NCBI GenBank assembly: GCA_036362985.1
Contig: JAYGXS010000004.1
Location: 68,947,062-69,011,061 of the forward strand
Source of the DNA: Ligula intestinalis
Taxonomy: Eukaryota > Platyhelminthes > Cestoda > Diphyllobothriidea > Diphyllobothriidae
DNA length: 64,000 nucleotides
Direction: 5' to 3'
Both the position numbers and the translations under genes were made by a program. Positions 42,965 through 53,689 of the stretch are shown here, in pieces (position 1 is the first letter of the stretch; each line of letters starts with the position of its first letter). The notes under the pieces are model-generated. The model saw only the letters and a program-made list of their open reading frames with translations, did no database searches and was not told the origin of the DNA.

Positions 42965-44005
42965 GGTGTCCGTTATTTATTAAGAAATCACAAAATGGTC
43001 AATGTATGTCACTAGTTACCATTCTATGGCTGCAGCGCAGAAAACCTCTTAAAAATATTCTAGGGATTAGGCCTTTGCATGCTGAGAAACCTTAATAATT
43101 ATATAAGTGGAAACTGCCGAAGCAGGGCTCACGTGTTTAATATACTGACACCTAGGGCAAACTAATATTCTATAAGAATTTCTCAAGCGTGTTAGGGCCA
43201 ATATGCATGTAAAATAGCATTGGAGAAACGATTACTCGTCACTAATGGAGGTCCGTGTACTGTAGATTTCCCATCTCATTATGTGTCAGCCGAAAATGGG
43301 GAATGTGCATTCTAAAGGAAAAAACTACATAATTGGGGTTTCATTTATAACTATAACAAACTCAAGATATTTCAGCCAGATGAAGATGCCGGTTTTCATA
43401 TAAGCATTTCACTTGCAAAAAACTTACTCTGAAAAGATGGCCACTTGAGTAGTTCGCCTTTTTCTACTTGTTTTGAGACGCCCTTAAAAATTCAAAAAAT
43501 TTTTCTTGAGAACAAATGCACGATGATAGTATTTTTTGTACATCTTTGGTAGCAACGTAGATCTCCTGCAATTTTATACTTCAAAAAATGACATTTGACT
43601 GTTTTAAATAGGTTATGCGAACATCTCCATTTTTAATTTGAAAAGTCGATTTGGCAGATAAGTTTTTTAGCCACTCTTCATCAAGCTAGTGCAATTGCAG
43701 GGATAAAAAAATCTAAGAGTTTGATAGGGTTAATAATTGTCCTTTATTTATAACTCATCGTTTTCACGCTGTCAGCATAGTGAGATCGGCGTGTAGAGGT
43801 CTCTGTGTCTAGGGGGAAAGGAAATTGGGCATTATCCAGTTGTCGGGCGGGTAGAGTGATAATTACTGTCATTTGCCCGGAATGAACGGTCGTCACTAGG
43901 GTGTTGGGGCGATGTTCGATCGCCGGGGCGGTCATGGAAGCGAAGGTGTTTGTGTAAGTGCCTTCTGAAAACAGAGCTCTGGATTCGCTAGCCGCATAGC
44001 CGCAG
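42965..44005. other. Intergenic with an outer-arm fragment of family E
   Basis: 43390-43460 (ATGCCGGTTTTCATATAAGC, GGCCACTTGAGTAGT) resembles the outer left arm at 60015-60105. The rest holds nothing recognised. Confidence 0.35.
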
Positions 44006-44009
44006 CTTC

Positions 44010-44585
44010 TGCTGTTGAAAGCACGTGTTAGCGAAGGCCCTTGGAAATGTAATCTAGTGCCCGGATAACAAACCGAAAGGCTTCATTAGTATAGACTCCA
44101 GGATTCGTATCGACCAGATGTGCGAAAAAAGAACTCGAGATTGATCTAGTTTGACTTTTACTTCGCCAGGCCGGTATGTACTCAGGTACCCTCTTTTCCA
44201 GGCACCTCGTTGTTCAACGGATGCATCCTGCTCCAAAACAGCAAGTGAAAGAGTAAATGCACATTAATTTCGCCTTCAGCTGGAGTCGGTCTTTACTTCC
44301 CACTCGTTGGAGGGAAGTGTTTCTGAAAAACTTGCGTAAGTTCACTGCGGGGAAAGCGCTTGGATCGCGGACCTTAGGCGTCATCTTTAAAGCTCGTTTG
44401 TTACATAGCCTATTAAAAACAGGCTTATGAACACGTCTTTCTTTTCTGCGGTTAAAGTAGCAGGATTTTTGTCGCATTCACCAGTACTTCCAAGGATGAA
44501 CCTTTTTGGGTATTCATTTCCAAGAAGCGTGTTCTGCACAAACAACTCGTAACTTACGCTACCTGGAGGCAGCATACATACGGTG
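44010..44585 (-). mobile_element. Penelope-like element fragment, third type
   Basis: Minus-strand translation: PPGSVSYELFVQNTLLGNEY, GSTGECDKN, AEKKDVFISL (end of the RT/linker), a switch to VNLRKFFRNTS and SKDRLQLKAKLMCIYSFTC (GIY motif start, CIY, with Cys-rich CCFGAGCIR), and then RPGEVKVKLDQS and SHIW near 44150. This is the GIY-YIG retroelement type common in trematodes and tapeworms and clearly different from the other PLE copies. Stops and frameshifts are frequent; no catalytic RT part is present. Confidence 0.7.
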
Positions 44586-44664
44586 GTTTAAGCCTGACCT
44601 CTGTTAACAACTGGAGCATGTGGTGAATCTAACCCTGCCGTGGTAGCACTGGCTCCCTGTTTCA

Positions 44665-45128
44665 GTATCAGCATCAGTATATTGAGGGATATGTAGGAAA
44701 AATTCCTTTGAGTGCCCTATTTGTACATATGTGCAGTGGTAGCAGAACATTTGTTTCTCAGACTGTTGGCGAGGCCAGTTGTCCTGTGTCATAGAATGAA
44801 AATAGGAGCAGACAATGAAAAAACTCCTCAGGGATTTTTAGGAGAAAAACTGTCGCTCTTGTGGGGGAAATGCGTGGGATTTAGGAGAAAAAAGGGGGTT
44901 TCCACTGGGGGGGGGGGCATTGCAAAGGTTCCCAGGATCATCACCGTGTGGACGCCACGTCCTGATTCTTCCTTGCTGATTGCAGAGTCCGCCAACGGAA
45001 CTGGAAAAACAGAGGCATCCGTCCAGGTCGTCGACAGTCCGCTTTGGGTCGAACCAAGGGTGAATGTTAAGCCGTCAGGTCTGGCTGATAAGATCGCTAG
45101 CGGGGTAATCACGGCATGCAGATAGCCA
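44665..45128 (+). repeat. Dispersed repeat family G, copy 2 (longest)
   Basis: CAGCATCAGTATATTGAGGG, TTTGTACATATGTG, GAGGCCAGTTGTCCTG and AAACTCCTCAGGGATTTTT as in 5128-5310, then TGTCGCTC and ATCATCACCGTGTGGACGCC shared with 38925-39060. A 10-base G run lies at about 44908-44917. Frames on both strands here overlap and match nothing known. Confidence 0.6.
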
Positions 45129-45239
45129 AGTAGGGTAGACCGCGGAGACCTTCGCATGAGGCTATTCGTGGATGGGCGTTATCAATAGCAAACGTGAATG
45201 GATATTAAAACGAATACTACTGGAAATTTCGAAGTAGTA

Positions 45240-46075
45240 TTATTATTGCAAATTGTCAGTTCCGATCCATCGTGCACTGCTATATCGATCCAGTTTTCGC
45301 TTAAAACCCTCTAGCGATTCCGACACAACAACGTCCTGAGGAAGCGCATTTCACGCTCCAACCATCCTATTTTGAAAAGAAGTGTTTCCGAGAGTCCAGC
45401 CTGGCCCCTGTCACCTTTAATTTGAGAGGATGACCCCTCAGATTCGTGGTCGTTGCTAATTCGAAAAAATCCACTAATATAAAACAGCAGGCTTGAAGAC
45501 GTAATACGCGGAATGCTAGTATCAGGCCCCCCAAAGCTGCCTGTAGCGCAATGGGATGAGGTTGAGATTCGACTGCCGTGTTTCATAAGGCTGCGAGCCC
45601 TGCCCCATAGTAAGTTTGGTTGCGCCCCGTTGTACCTTTTCCAGGATGTTGATGTCTTTCCTGGCCCAGGGTATTCAAGCTTGCATAGCGGATTCTAGGT
45701 GCGGTCGTACGAAGGTTCCGAAGACTTTTGTGAAGCACTCTTCATTGAAGTTAGAAAAAGCTCGTCTGACGAGGCATGGGATCGCCATCGCGGACTTGGC
45801 TACCTTTGTGCAATGCAGGGAGGGTTTAAGCGAGGGCGTGATCCAGACTTCCAAGTCTTTCTGGGCGTTCACTTCCTTCAATAGTATTTCATTCAGTCGG
45901 TAAGCCGTGCCGTTTGAAGAACCGGATTTGCCGACTCGAATGGTGGTGCACTTGCTCTCATTGAACGGTAAGAGCCAGTCCGCCGACCATTTTTGAAGTC
46001 TATTCAAATTTTTTTGTAAGTGCATTTCGTCAGCCGCAGTTCAAATTACGCTCCAAAGTTTTATATCATCGGCAC
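45240..46075 (-). mobile_element. CR1-like LINE, 3' part of reverse transcriptase
   Basis: Minus strand from about 46075: (G)ADDIKLW, the catalytic Asp pair block with the preceding Phe/Tyr replaced by Gly, then LQKNLNRLQKWSADWLLPFN, KDLEVWITPSLKPS, and AFSNFNEECFTKVFGTFVRP. After frame changes come LRGHPLKLKV, GARLDSRKHFF and SESLEGFKRKLD near 45270. These are the thumb and C-terminal motifs of CR1-type LINE polymerases. The element is 5'-truncated and carries frameshifts. Confidence 0.82.
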
Positions 46076-46234
46076 CTTTTTGCCTTAGACGTTTTTACAG
46101 CGTTTTTTGCTGCCCACAGTGCTTGAATTTCCTACTTTATTAATTTTCCCCTGGCCAATTCTAGTGACCTTGATTTTTTGTATCGATTTTTCTGTATGAA
46201 TTCAATTTTGTAATTTCACATTTGTTACTTTGTT

Positions 46235-46332
46235 TATGCAGCGAGTGGAAGCAGCTGATGAGCGCTCGCGAATCTTATGGTTCCATTAAATTTTGCTACA
46301 TATGTAGTGTTCAAATTCGGGGAAACAACACT
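46235..46332 (+). repeat. Repeat family K, copy 1
   Basis: Same orientation and order as the right arm of the palindrome at 46844-46944: GAG-GG-GC blocks, CTC(T/G)CGAA, TTATGG(A/T)TCCATTAAATT, TTGCT and AGTGTTCAAATT. It contains CTGATGAGCGCTCGCGAA (46255-46272), in which a 3-bp stem separates a CUGAUGA box from GAA. Confidence 0.55.
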
Positions 46333-46751
46333 GCCAAAATTTATGCATTGTACTTCCAGGTTTTATTTCGGAATACCCTACGCGGGATAGATCCATATTT
46401 TTGCCATCGCAGAAGGACATCAAGGAACGCAATTTTTTATAATCTACCTCAGTCTCTACGGAAAACTTGAGCGACGGATGCAGGCCACTAAACTTTGCGA
46501 CCAGAGCGTCGGTGTCAGTGTTTTAGTCTGTCGTGGCCGACCCCGACGCCAGGTGGCGATCGCACATCGCCTCCACCCCCTAGTGTCAGTCGTACACCCC
46601 GTGCAAACGACAGTAATTATCACTCCATGTACCTGACTCCTGACCAATGCCTACAACCTAACCCAGTTTCCTCTCCTTCCTCCTCCCTCAGCCAGCACAA
46701 GGACCTCTACACGCCAATGCATTATCCTCAATATAAGAACATTACCTAATT

Positions 46752-46927
46752 TTTGAACACTGTATAAACAGCAAAATTTAATGGATCCATAAATTTCGAG
46801 AGGGCTCTTCAGTTGCCACCCCTCATTGCATAACGGGAATGAACGTTATGCAATGAGGGGTGGCAACTGAAGAGCCCTCTCGAAATTTATGGATCCATTA
46901 AATTTTGCTGTTTATACAGTGTTCAAA
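46752..46927. repeat. Perfect 84-bp palindrome (family K)
   Basis: 46752-46835 and 46844-46927 are exact reverse complements with no mismatch over 84 bases, separated by an 8-base loop. Outside the arms the match stops at once. Family K copies elsewhere are diverged and not palindromic, so this arrangement looks recent, or is an assembly artefact. Confidence 0.97.
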
Positions 46928-46949
46928 TTTTCACCAGGGAAAAGAAGCT

Positions 46950-47860
46950 TAACATTACCTAAGTATTTCTCTTCGAAAAGTAGAAACATTTCAGAATGTC
47001 GGTTGACATTCCATGAGTTGTGCAATCTACTCTACGATCCCACCGGTTCTTTTTACAAAAAGAATAAAAGTGCCATGACTAGAATCACAGGTCTACTAGC
47101 CGGAACTTTCGGATCCGTCACTGAGTCAAGCCTCGGTGGATTCATTCCGTCTCACCAGGCATCAAGGCGTAGATCCAGGCGTCTAGTGGTCCTCGCCGCT
47201 GTTAATACTGGCCCGCCCCATTATTCGAATACATACGAAGCCAAATTCGTGGGCTTCATCTAGGGTGAGACAGGACTTTGGGACTACGAAGCACTCCATT
47301 AAATAATTCGTTTGACCTCATGTAAGATCATGAGATGGTTCGGTGTGGGGTCTGACCTATTTCCATTCTTCGACAACCTAGTGGCAGAATAAGCTGACTT
47401 TGATTTCATATTTGAATTATTTTGGCTTCCGCGTTTACTGGCGTCTGGGAGGAGCACTTAAGAGCACTCCTACCTTTCGTCCGATTAGCCGAACCAGCTG
47501 AGATAAGTTTTCCTAGTCACATCCTCCCAGAGCCTTCTTTATTAGTCTTGATGGTTTGGGAATGGACCTTATCCACCTCATTCACAACTTCCTATCATAA
47601 AAACTTAATCTGTCGTGGTTTTTGGTTAACCAGACAGGCCATATCTATATACCTATTGGAGAACGGGCTCTAAGCGTCCTAAAGCTTTCCTAACTTTATC
47701 TGCTTAGAATCCCACCGTGCTAATTGTATCACTGGATATAGTCTTTCAAGGGTATACACCATCCCTACTGTCATAAGCCGACTACTCGATGTACACATTT
47801 ATTAATAATTCGGAGAAAAGGTTCATATCAGCCGAGTAATCAGTCATGTGGTGTCTTTGA
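46950..47860. other. No gene confirmed
   Basis: An open frame of 124 codons at 46889-47263 starts inside the palindrome arm and matches nothing known. 47140-47270 has GTCTCACC and GGTGAGAC in inverted order. Nothing else is supported. Confidence 0.35.
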
Positions 47861-47865
47861 CGAAT

Positions 47866-49085
47866 TTTTACGCAGGTGGTGAGATATCGGTTGTATTTTT
47901 GCCCTTTTCACAAAGTCAAAACATTTTGCGGATTCCATTAAATTTATTGGACTACCCTCGAAGTAAAAGCTGTTGTTTCTCGATAAGAAGACTCCGCTGT
48001 GTGCACGTTTGAGCAAGACACAAATTTTTATTTTGAATACTCGGTAAAATCTTTCCTGACGTACGTTTTCCCTGGTCCGGTGTCCCAATTTCAATCCCTA
48101 CCGCCAACTCTAACTCCCCTGAAATTCACTGCATGGCAACTAGTAAAGCGGTACTTAAAATCTTGTCCTATCCATTTTTCTTTCCGGTAACGGTCATGCA
48201 GATCAGAAAACTCGTAGTCTTCTCTAAAAAGTATCGGGAAAAAAGGTAAGTTGGTTATCCACCTTAGACACCTCTGGCCCCTAGTCATGTGGTTACTTTT
48301 CGTTCTATTTTTTAGTTCAGTTTTTAGTTTATTATTTGCTTTATTAGTTTAATTTTTCGTTTGGTTAGATTACTACAACGTTCGACAAACATGCTTTAAT
48401 ACCTACTCTATAGTAAACTTAACTTAAAATTAAATTTAACTCATAAACTACATGCTAAACAAGAAACTAAACTAAACTAATACCACCAGTCCCTTAAGAC
48501 ACAATGCTGGGGATATGGGTATCTAAAGTGAACGACCATTTCCAGGCTTACCAAAGCTCGTTCCCTATTCTTGACGAAATAGTTCGCACTTGAGTAAGGA
48601 GTCCCAGAAAAGCTTCTTCAGCTGCCTGCTGATTGCTGAATATACCGTCCTTTGCATACATTTTCTACCCTTACATGCGTTTAGTGCAATTGAACTACAG
48701 TTTATATCTATTCAAAATAACAACCATGAGCGATCCATTTTAGTTACTATTTTTAGATTGATTTCTTACTCACTCTGACGTTTCCTCATTTGGACCGCTT
48801 GGAGAATAATTCGCCTGGAAAAAATACTCCATACTACTTGTTTCATAGACTGTTCTTAAGAAAAAAGAGAGCTACCAGCTGTTTGTTCCTAGGACATCTT
48901 TCAGCAAACTCGGTTACACCTCACCCGTGTTACTTTTAGCTCAAGACTTCAAAACGCAATATTTTGGATTTTAGCAAACTCATCGGGGTCTTACATATCA
49001 CTGAATAAATCATGAAATGTGAGGAGAGCATTTTTAATCCTATTTAGGGTTTAAATAAGGAGCCAGAGGAACCTACTGAAATACC
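47866..49085 (+). repeat. Direct duplication, copy 1
   Basis: Aligns with 50902-52960. Shared blocks: AAGTCAAAAC, CTTCTCTAAAAAGTATCGG, TAGTCATGTGG, ACTACAACGTT, GGGGATATGG, GAGTCCCAGAAAA, CTCACTCTGACGTTTC, TCTTTCAGCAA and AATAAATCATG. An AT-rich internal part (48300-48490) can fold into a long imperfect hairpin of TTTAGTTTA and TAAACTAAA units. No coding frame is kept between copies, so a gene duplicate is unlikely. Confidence 0.85.
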
Positions 49086-49279
49086 GCATAGCTAGATCTC
49101 TCAGGGGGAAAAATTATGCTTGTATCTTAACCTCTTTTATTGTCGGTAAGTGGAGACACAGATCCTGGTACTGACTTTATAGCTTTATTCTAATCATTGT
49201 AAAACTGTGAGCAAATTAGTTGAATTTTGAGAATGAATTAAGATGTGTCAAAAGTAGTTGTGCCGACAAAAAAGATCTC

Positions 49280-49776
49280 CCAAATCACAAGTCAGGTAGG
49301 ACAAAGTTGGCAGGAACAGATTTACTGTAAGCAGATGAACGGTATAAAGGCTGCGTGATGAGCCGGCTGCCAGCAATGTCTACACGCCAGGTGTGCCCGT
49401 GAAGTTGTGTTGGTCTGGAGCTTCGCTTGCGCGATAAGTACTCTGCCGTCTGCCGCCAATCAAATGAAGCGGGACTATCGATTGACTTGAAGCTTATACG
49501 CTTATCAAGCAACGAGTCGATCGATAGCGTGAGAAGGGTTGATAGCGCGCGGAGTGGATAAGTACACGTGGAAGGAAGGCCTGGCGGATCCTGCAGATTT
49601 ATAAACCAGAGTAACCTCTGCTAAAACGCCGCTGGTTCCAGTAGCTTTCAACCAACTCGCAATTGGGCTCATGGCATGTATGTCGGTCGCTGGGTTCCAC
49701 ATAGCCGTGTTGGATACCTTTGCTTGTTTACGCTGCTGCCGACTAGGACCGTTTTTATAGCGGGCTACACTGCAAC
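49280..49776. repeat. Repeat family F, copy 2, and adjoining GC-rich DNA
   Basis: 49457-49560 matches 36815-36960 (CCAATCAAATGAAGC, ATCGATTGACTTGAAGC, GATAGCG...GCGCG). The segment has repeated TCGAT and TTGATAGCG words. Non-coding. Confidence 0.4.
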
Positions 49777-50352
49777 GCTAGACGGCAGGCGCTTTCTTGG
49801 CAGCGCACATATGTTCTTATTAATATTTAAATGCCTACACAATTAATTTCTGTTGGGGTTAGGGTTTGGGTAAAGGTTAGGTTTATGGTAAAGGTTAGGG
49901 TAAGAGTGAGGTTATGGTAAGGATAAGGTTAAGGTTTAGGCTAAGGGTTAGGGTTAGGGATGTGTTAGGGTAAGAGTTAAGGTAAGGTTTAGGTTTAGGG
50001 TGAGGGTTAGTGTACGCTTAAGCGTAAGACTAAGAATAAGGGTTTGGTTTATGAGCAGGGTAAGGGCTGGGGTAAGGGTTTGGGTAAGAGTGAGTGTAAG
50101 TGTTAGGGTAAGGATCAGGGTTAGGGGTAGTGTTAGGCTGAGGTTTAGGGTAATGGTTCGGTAAGGGTTAGACTTAGGCTTAGGGTAAGGGTTAGTGTAT
50201 GGGTAAGGGTTGGGGTAAACGTTAGGGTTATGTTGGGATAGTCATCGCATGTAAAATGCCCCAAGTTTTTGTCTAGCTGGAGGCAGTAGGGTAGGCATTT
50301 AAATAAAAGTAAGAACATAGGTCTGCTACCAAGGAATCTCCTGCCCGCTAGA
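49777..50352. mobile_element. TIR element with telomere-like core
   Basis: Ends: GCTAGACGGCAGGC, TTCTTGGCAGC and TATGTTCTTA...ATTTAAATGCCTAC at the left (49777-49838) are mirrored at the right (50291-50352). The innermost 29 bases match 26 of 29. Between them, 49855-50235 is about 380 bp of imperfect GGTTAGGG/GGTAAGGG/GTTTAGGG units on the plus strand, a degenerate TTAGGG-like array. A TIR-bounded carrier of telomere-like repeats explains how such tracts can disperse internally. Confidence 0.75.
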
Positions 50353-50354
50353 CT

Positions 50355-50900
50355 TTTTAAAGATTAGTACACGGCCCAAATGATCATCTATGTCTTATGA
50401 ACAGTGTGATCCTAACATCCCTTTCTCCTTTTTAGATCATACGAATAAGTTGTTAGCCCTCCTTCTTGATTCCTTAGTCCTCTGTCTGCTTTTTTACCCA
50501 TGTTTCCGTCAATTCGACTTCGTTTATTTGATGAATAGCCCTGGTGCACTTGTGTATAATATTATGCCATTATTTTTCTCTGATTTCCGCTAAATTATTG
50601 GTTAGTTCTTACGTCTGGCAACAGTTGCTGGGTCTTGCGCGCGACATACACGATCTGCTGTCCGATTTCGAGTTTACGGCTGATTTACTGGAACAAACAT
50701 AAGTGTGCTTGCCAGCCATTATACTTAACTAGCTAACGAAAGCAACTTGTCTGTTTTGCTTGCTATTTCTTTTAAAATATCTTTCTGCAGTTCTTCAGTC
50801 TTGCTAGCAGTATTGTCCATTATTTATGGACTGTACGCGGATAATAATTTGGCTGGAAATACAGTTTGAGATGGTTACTTTTAGGCTTTCCCTGATCAAC
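50355..50900. other. No gene seen
   Basis: Nothing recognised. Confidence 0.4.
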
Positions 50901-51724
50901 TTCTACACAGATAGTGAGATAATGGTTGAAATTTTGCTCTTTTCATCAAGTCAAAACCTTTTTGGGTTTCACTAAATTTATTTAACTACCCTTGAAGCAA
51001 ATTTGGTTAATTCTTCATGAGAAGCTTCCACTATTGATATTGTTTTAACCACACACATGTTCTTATTTCAAACACTCGGCACAATTTTTCCAGACTCATT
51101 TTTTTCTCTCGTCCGATGTCATTAGTTCAACCTAACCGCTACTCTAACTCTCCTAGAATTCACTGCAAGATAACTAGCAGTAGAGATCTTTACAATCCTC
51201 TCCTATCCCTATTCCTTCTGATAACGGTCATTGAGATCGAAAATCTCGAAGTCTTCTCTAAAAAGTATCGGTTAAAAGTTAAGTTGGTCGTCCACCTTAG
51301 ATAACCATACTTCTTAGTCATGTGGAAAATTTTAGTTTTATTTCTGACATAAAGTTGAGATTTTAGTTTGTTATTTATTTTATTAGTTTAATTTTACTTT
51401 AGTTACATGACTACAACGTTAGACAAATATGCTTAATTACTACTCTATAATGTACTACTCTATAGTAAAGTAAACTAAAGCTAAAATTAAACTCATAAAC
51501 TAAGTATTAAACTAGAAAGTAGACTGAACTAATTCCATCACTCTCCTAAGACAGAATGGTGGGGATATGGCTGTCTAAAGTGGGCGTCCATCTCAAGGCT
51601 TACCAAATATCGTTCTCTATTCTTGAAGAATAAGTCAGCACTTGAGTACGGAGTCCCAGAAAATCTCCTTCAGCTATCCACTGGTTTATGAATTTACCGT
51701 CATTTTAATACATTTCCCTCCCTA

Positions 51725-52539
51725 ACTGCGCGGATTTTGAATGCAGGAAAAGGACTGCATTTCCAACATTTAGGGAAGCCAATAATCACATCGGCAAAAT
51801 GGCGTGCGATAACCTGAACCGAGAATTCAACTGTCACCCAGAGTACTCGAAATGACCTCCAACACAGATTGACCGCTTTTCATCGCATGATTGCGTGCCA
51901 ATTTTAATGAATTGGTTAAAACGTTTGACAGCATTTGACTGAGTAGGTTTCCGTTTGGAAAGGCTTTCCTGATTGCGTGCAATGCATCAGCTCCCATTCT
52001 TTACCTGATGAGATTAGGTCGCTTCACTAAGCGAATACAATCATTCAACTCGGTGATGAGCGCAATGTTTACGTCCTTCGGTTGCCTCGAGGATGCCCTC
52101 GAGGCAATCGAAGGACGTAGACCGATTTGGTGTCTGGTTGAAAGAGCACTTTTAAGAGTGGATTATATACTCGAAAATTAACATTCCTTTTTGGTAAGGT
52201 CCATCTCTGATAGAGTTTATGTCGACTCGTGTAAATATTGTGTTATCCGCATTTCTTTGTTCATTTTTGTTACTGTGGAAAAACAGGAAGCCAAGCAATA
52301 TGATTTTGGTGCCCCTAAGCTGTTGATTTAACCATAGTCCAATTATAGATACAAATTCCAAATTAAAATCGGCTAAAGTCAATTTTCTTTTGTCTAACGT
52401 TTTGCAATAGATTCCGCCTATTTGTATGCGGCATCATCATACTATTGGGCAATATTGGTCCCTGAAAATCGTTTGCTAGTGGTTGCGCCGGAAATAAATT
52501 CCTCAATATTTCAAAATTTGTATTGGTGCACGTTCACAT
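51725..52539. other. 815-bp segment inserted in the duplication
   Basis: Present only in copy 2. It contains a 23-bp inverted repeat with a 4-base loop (52070-52092 / 52097-52119, one mismatch) and no recognised protein. No clear terminal repeats or target duplication were found, so its class is open; deletion from copy 1 is the alternative. Confidence 0.6.
52070..52119. repeat. 23-bp hairpin
   Basis: TACGTCCTTCGGTTGCCTCG... and its reverse complement flank ATGC with one mismatch. It could form a strong stem-loop. Confidence 0.9.
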
Positions 52540-52964
52540 TTATATGCGTTTGATGGAGTTAAACTACAGGTTGTGCCACTTAAAAATCACAATCATGAAC
52601 AATTCATTTTACTAATTTGTTAAGCTATTTTTTTCAGATTGATTTTGCACTCACTCTGACGTTTCGATCGATTGGAAAATAATTTACTAAAAAAAGGTAC
52701 TTCACATTGGCTGTTTCATAGACCGAGCTAACGGGAGAAATTTACATATGCCGGCTTCTTGTTGCTAGGGCGTCTTTCAGCAACATAGGTTACACCTTAC
52801 CTGATTTACTTATAACTGAAACCATCAAAAGGAAATTATTTTGGATTTCAACAACTTCATCTGGTTCCTATACGTCATTGAATAAATCATGGAAGGTCAA
52901 GAGAGCATGGTTATTCCTATATTGAGTGTAAATAAGGAGCCTGATGAAGCTCCTGAACTATCAC

Positions 52965-53205
52965 GGCCTGTGATTAATGTCCGAGAGGTCAGCTGTTTCA
53001 GGGTGCAGTTGGCATGCCGGTTGCTGTTGCTTCTGCGTGCCTGTTCAACCTTCCGGTTCCCACGCTCTGCGCAGCTGGTTACCGGTCTTGCAATGATTGC
53101 CTGCAGCCGAATGGCTATTGTCGAGGGTTTCGTTATCCACGATAACTCAGCGTGAATTTAGCCCGTTGGAACTAGTAGCAAGAATAGTCGCAAAGTGTCA
53201 GGACT
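52965..53205 (+). repeat. Dispersed repeat J, copy 1
   Basis: GTGATTAATGTCCGAGAGGT, CTTCTGCGTGCCTGTTCAAC, CCGGTTCC, CTGGTT, GCCTGCAGCCGAAT and GGGTTTCGTTATC recur at 53690-53724 plus 54225-54440. Non-coding. 53206-53685 after it holds a 103-codon Lys/Arg/Glu-rich frame (53286-53597) that I do not recognise. Confidence 0.65.
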
Positions 53206-53689
53206 GAGTTTTTAGCAGATATCACCTGGTTGACAGATTAAAGGAGCATGAATGTCAACCGAATTTCAGTAGACTGCCGCATAAATTGATTAGTCCCCTA
53301 TGTTTTTCTAAGAACCCTCTTATCACGGCATGGAACAATCAAGGCCGCCATCTAGCTGTGCTGAAACGACGGGGGGCCGACAGGACATACGCACATGAGG
53401 GCGAAACCAGCGCACTCGACACGATAACAGACAGAGTAAACGAGGAGGCCAAAAGTGGGACGAGAGAAACAGACAGGGGCTCAAAGACATGGGCGGAACA
53501 TGCACATGGAAGAAAGAGTGACATAAAGATGAGAACCATGACAGAGAGTGTTCATTCTATGAAAATGGGTAGACGAGAGGTCAGACTTACAAGATAACCT
53601 CCCCCGGTGGATGCCCTTCGTTCTTCTGAGTAAACACTTGGGAATCGATTTTCATCGCTATTACGATCAAGTGAACGTTCATCAAGGGG

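Larger units (their letters stand above)
50902..52960 (+). repeat. Direct duplication, copy 2 (with insertion)
   Basis: Same order of blocks as 47866-49085, but interrupted by about 815 bp at 51725-52539. In copy 1 ATACATTTTCTACCC runs directly into TTACATGCGTT. Here the two halves (ATACATTTCCCTCCC ending at 51724, and TTATATGCGTT from 52540) are separated. Confidence 0.85.

Noticed and set aside
44828..45157. Overlapping frames of 109 (-) and 137 (+) codons
   Set aside because: Both fall in dispersed repeat G, including a 10-base G run; neither resembles a known protein.
48300..48490. AT-rich TTTAGTT/AACTAAA region as a possible replication or matrix site
   Set aside because: It is present in both copies of the direct duplication and is adequately explained as low-complexity hairpin sequence within that repeat.
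53286..53597. Open frame of 103 codons (+), Lys/Arg/Glu-rich
   Set aside because: Purine-rich DNA gives such frames by chance, and an opposite-strand frame overlaps it; no family recognised.
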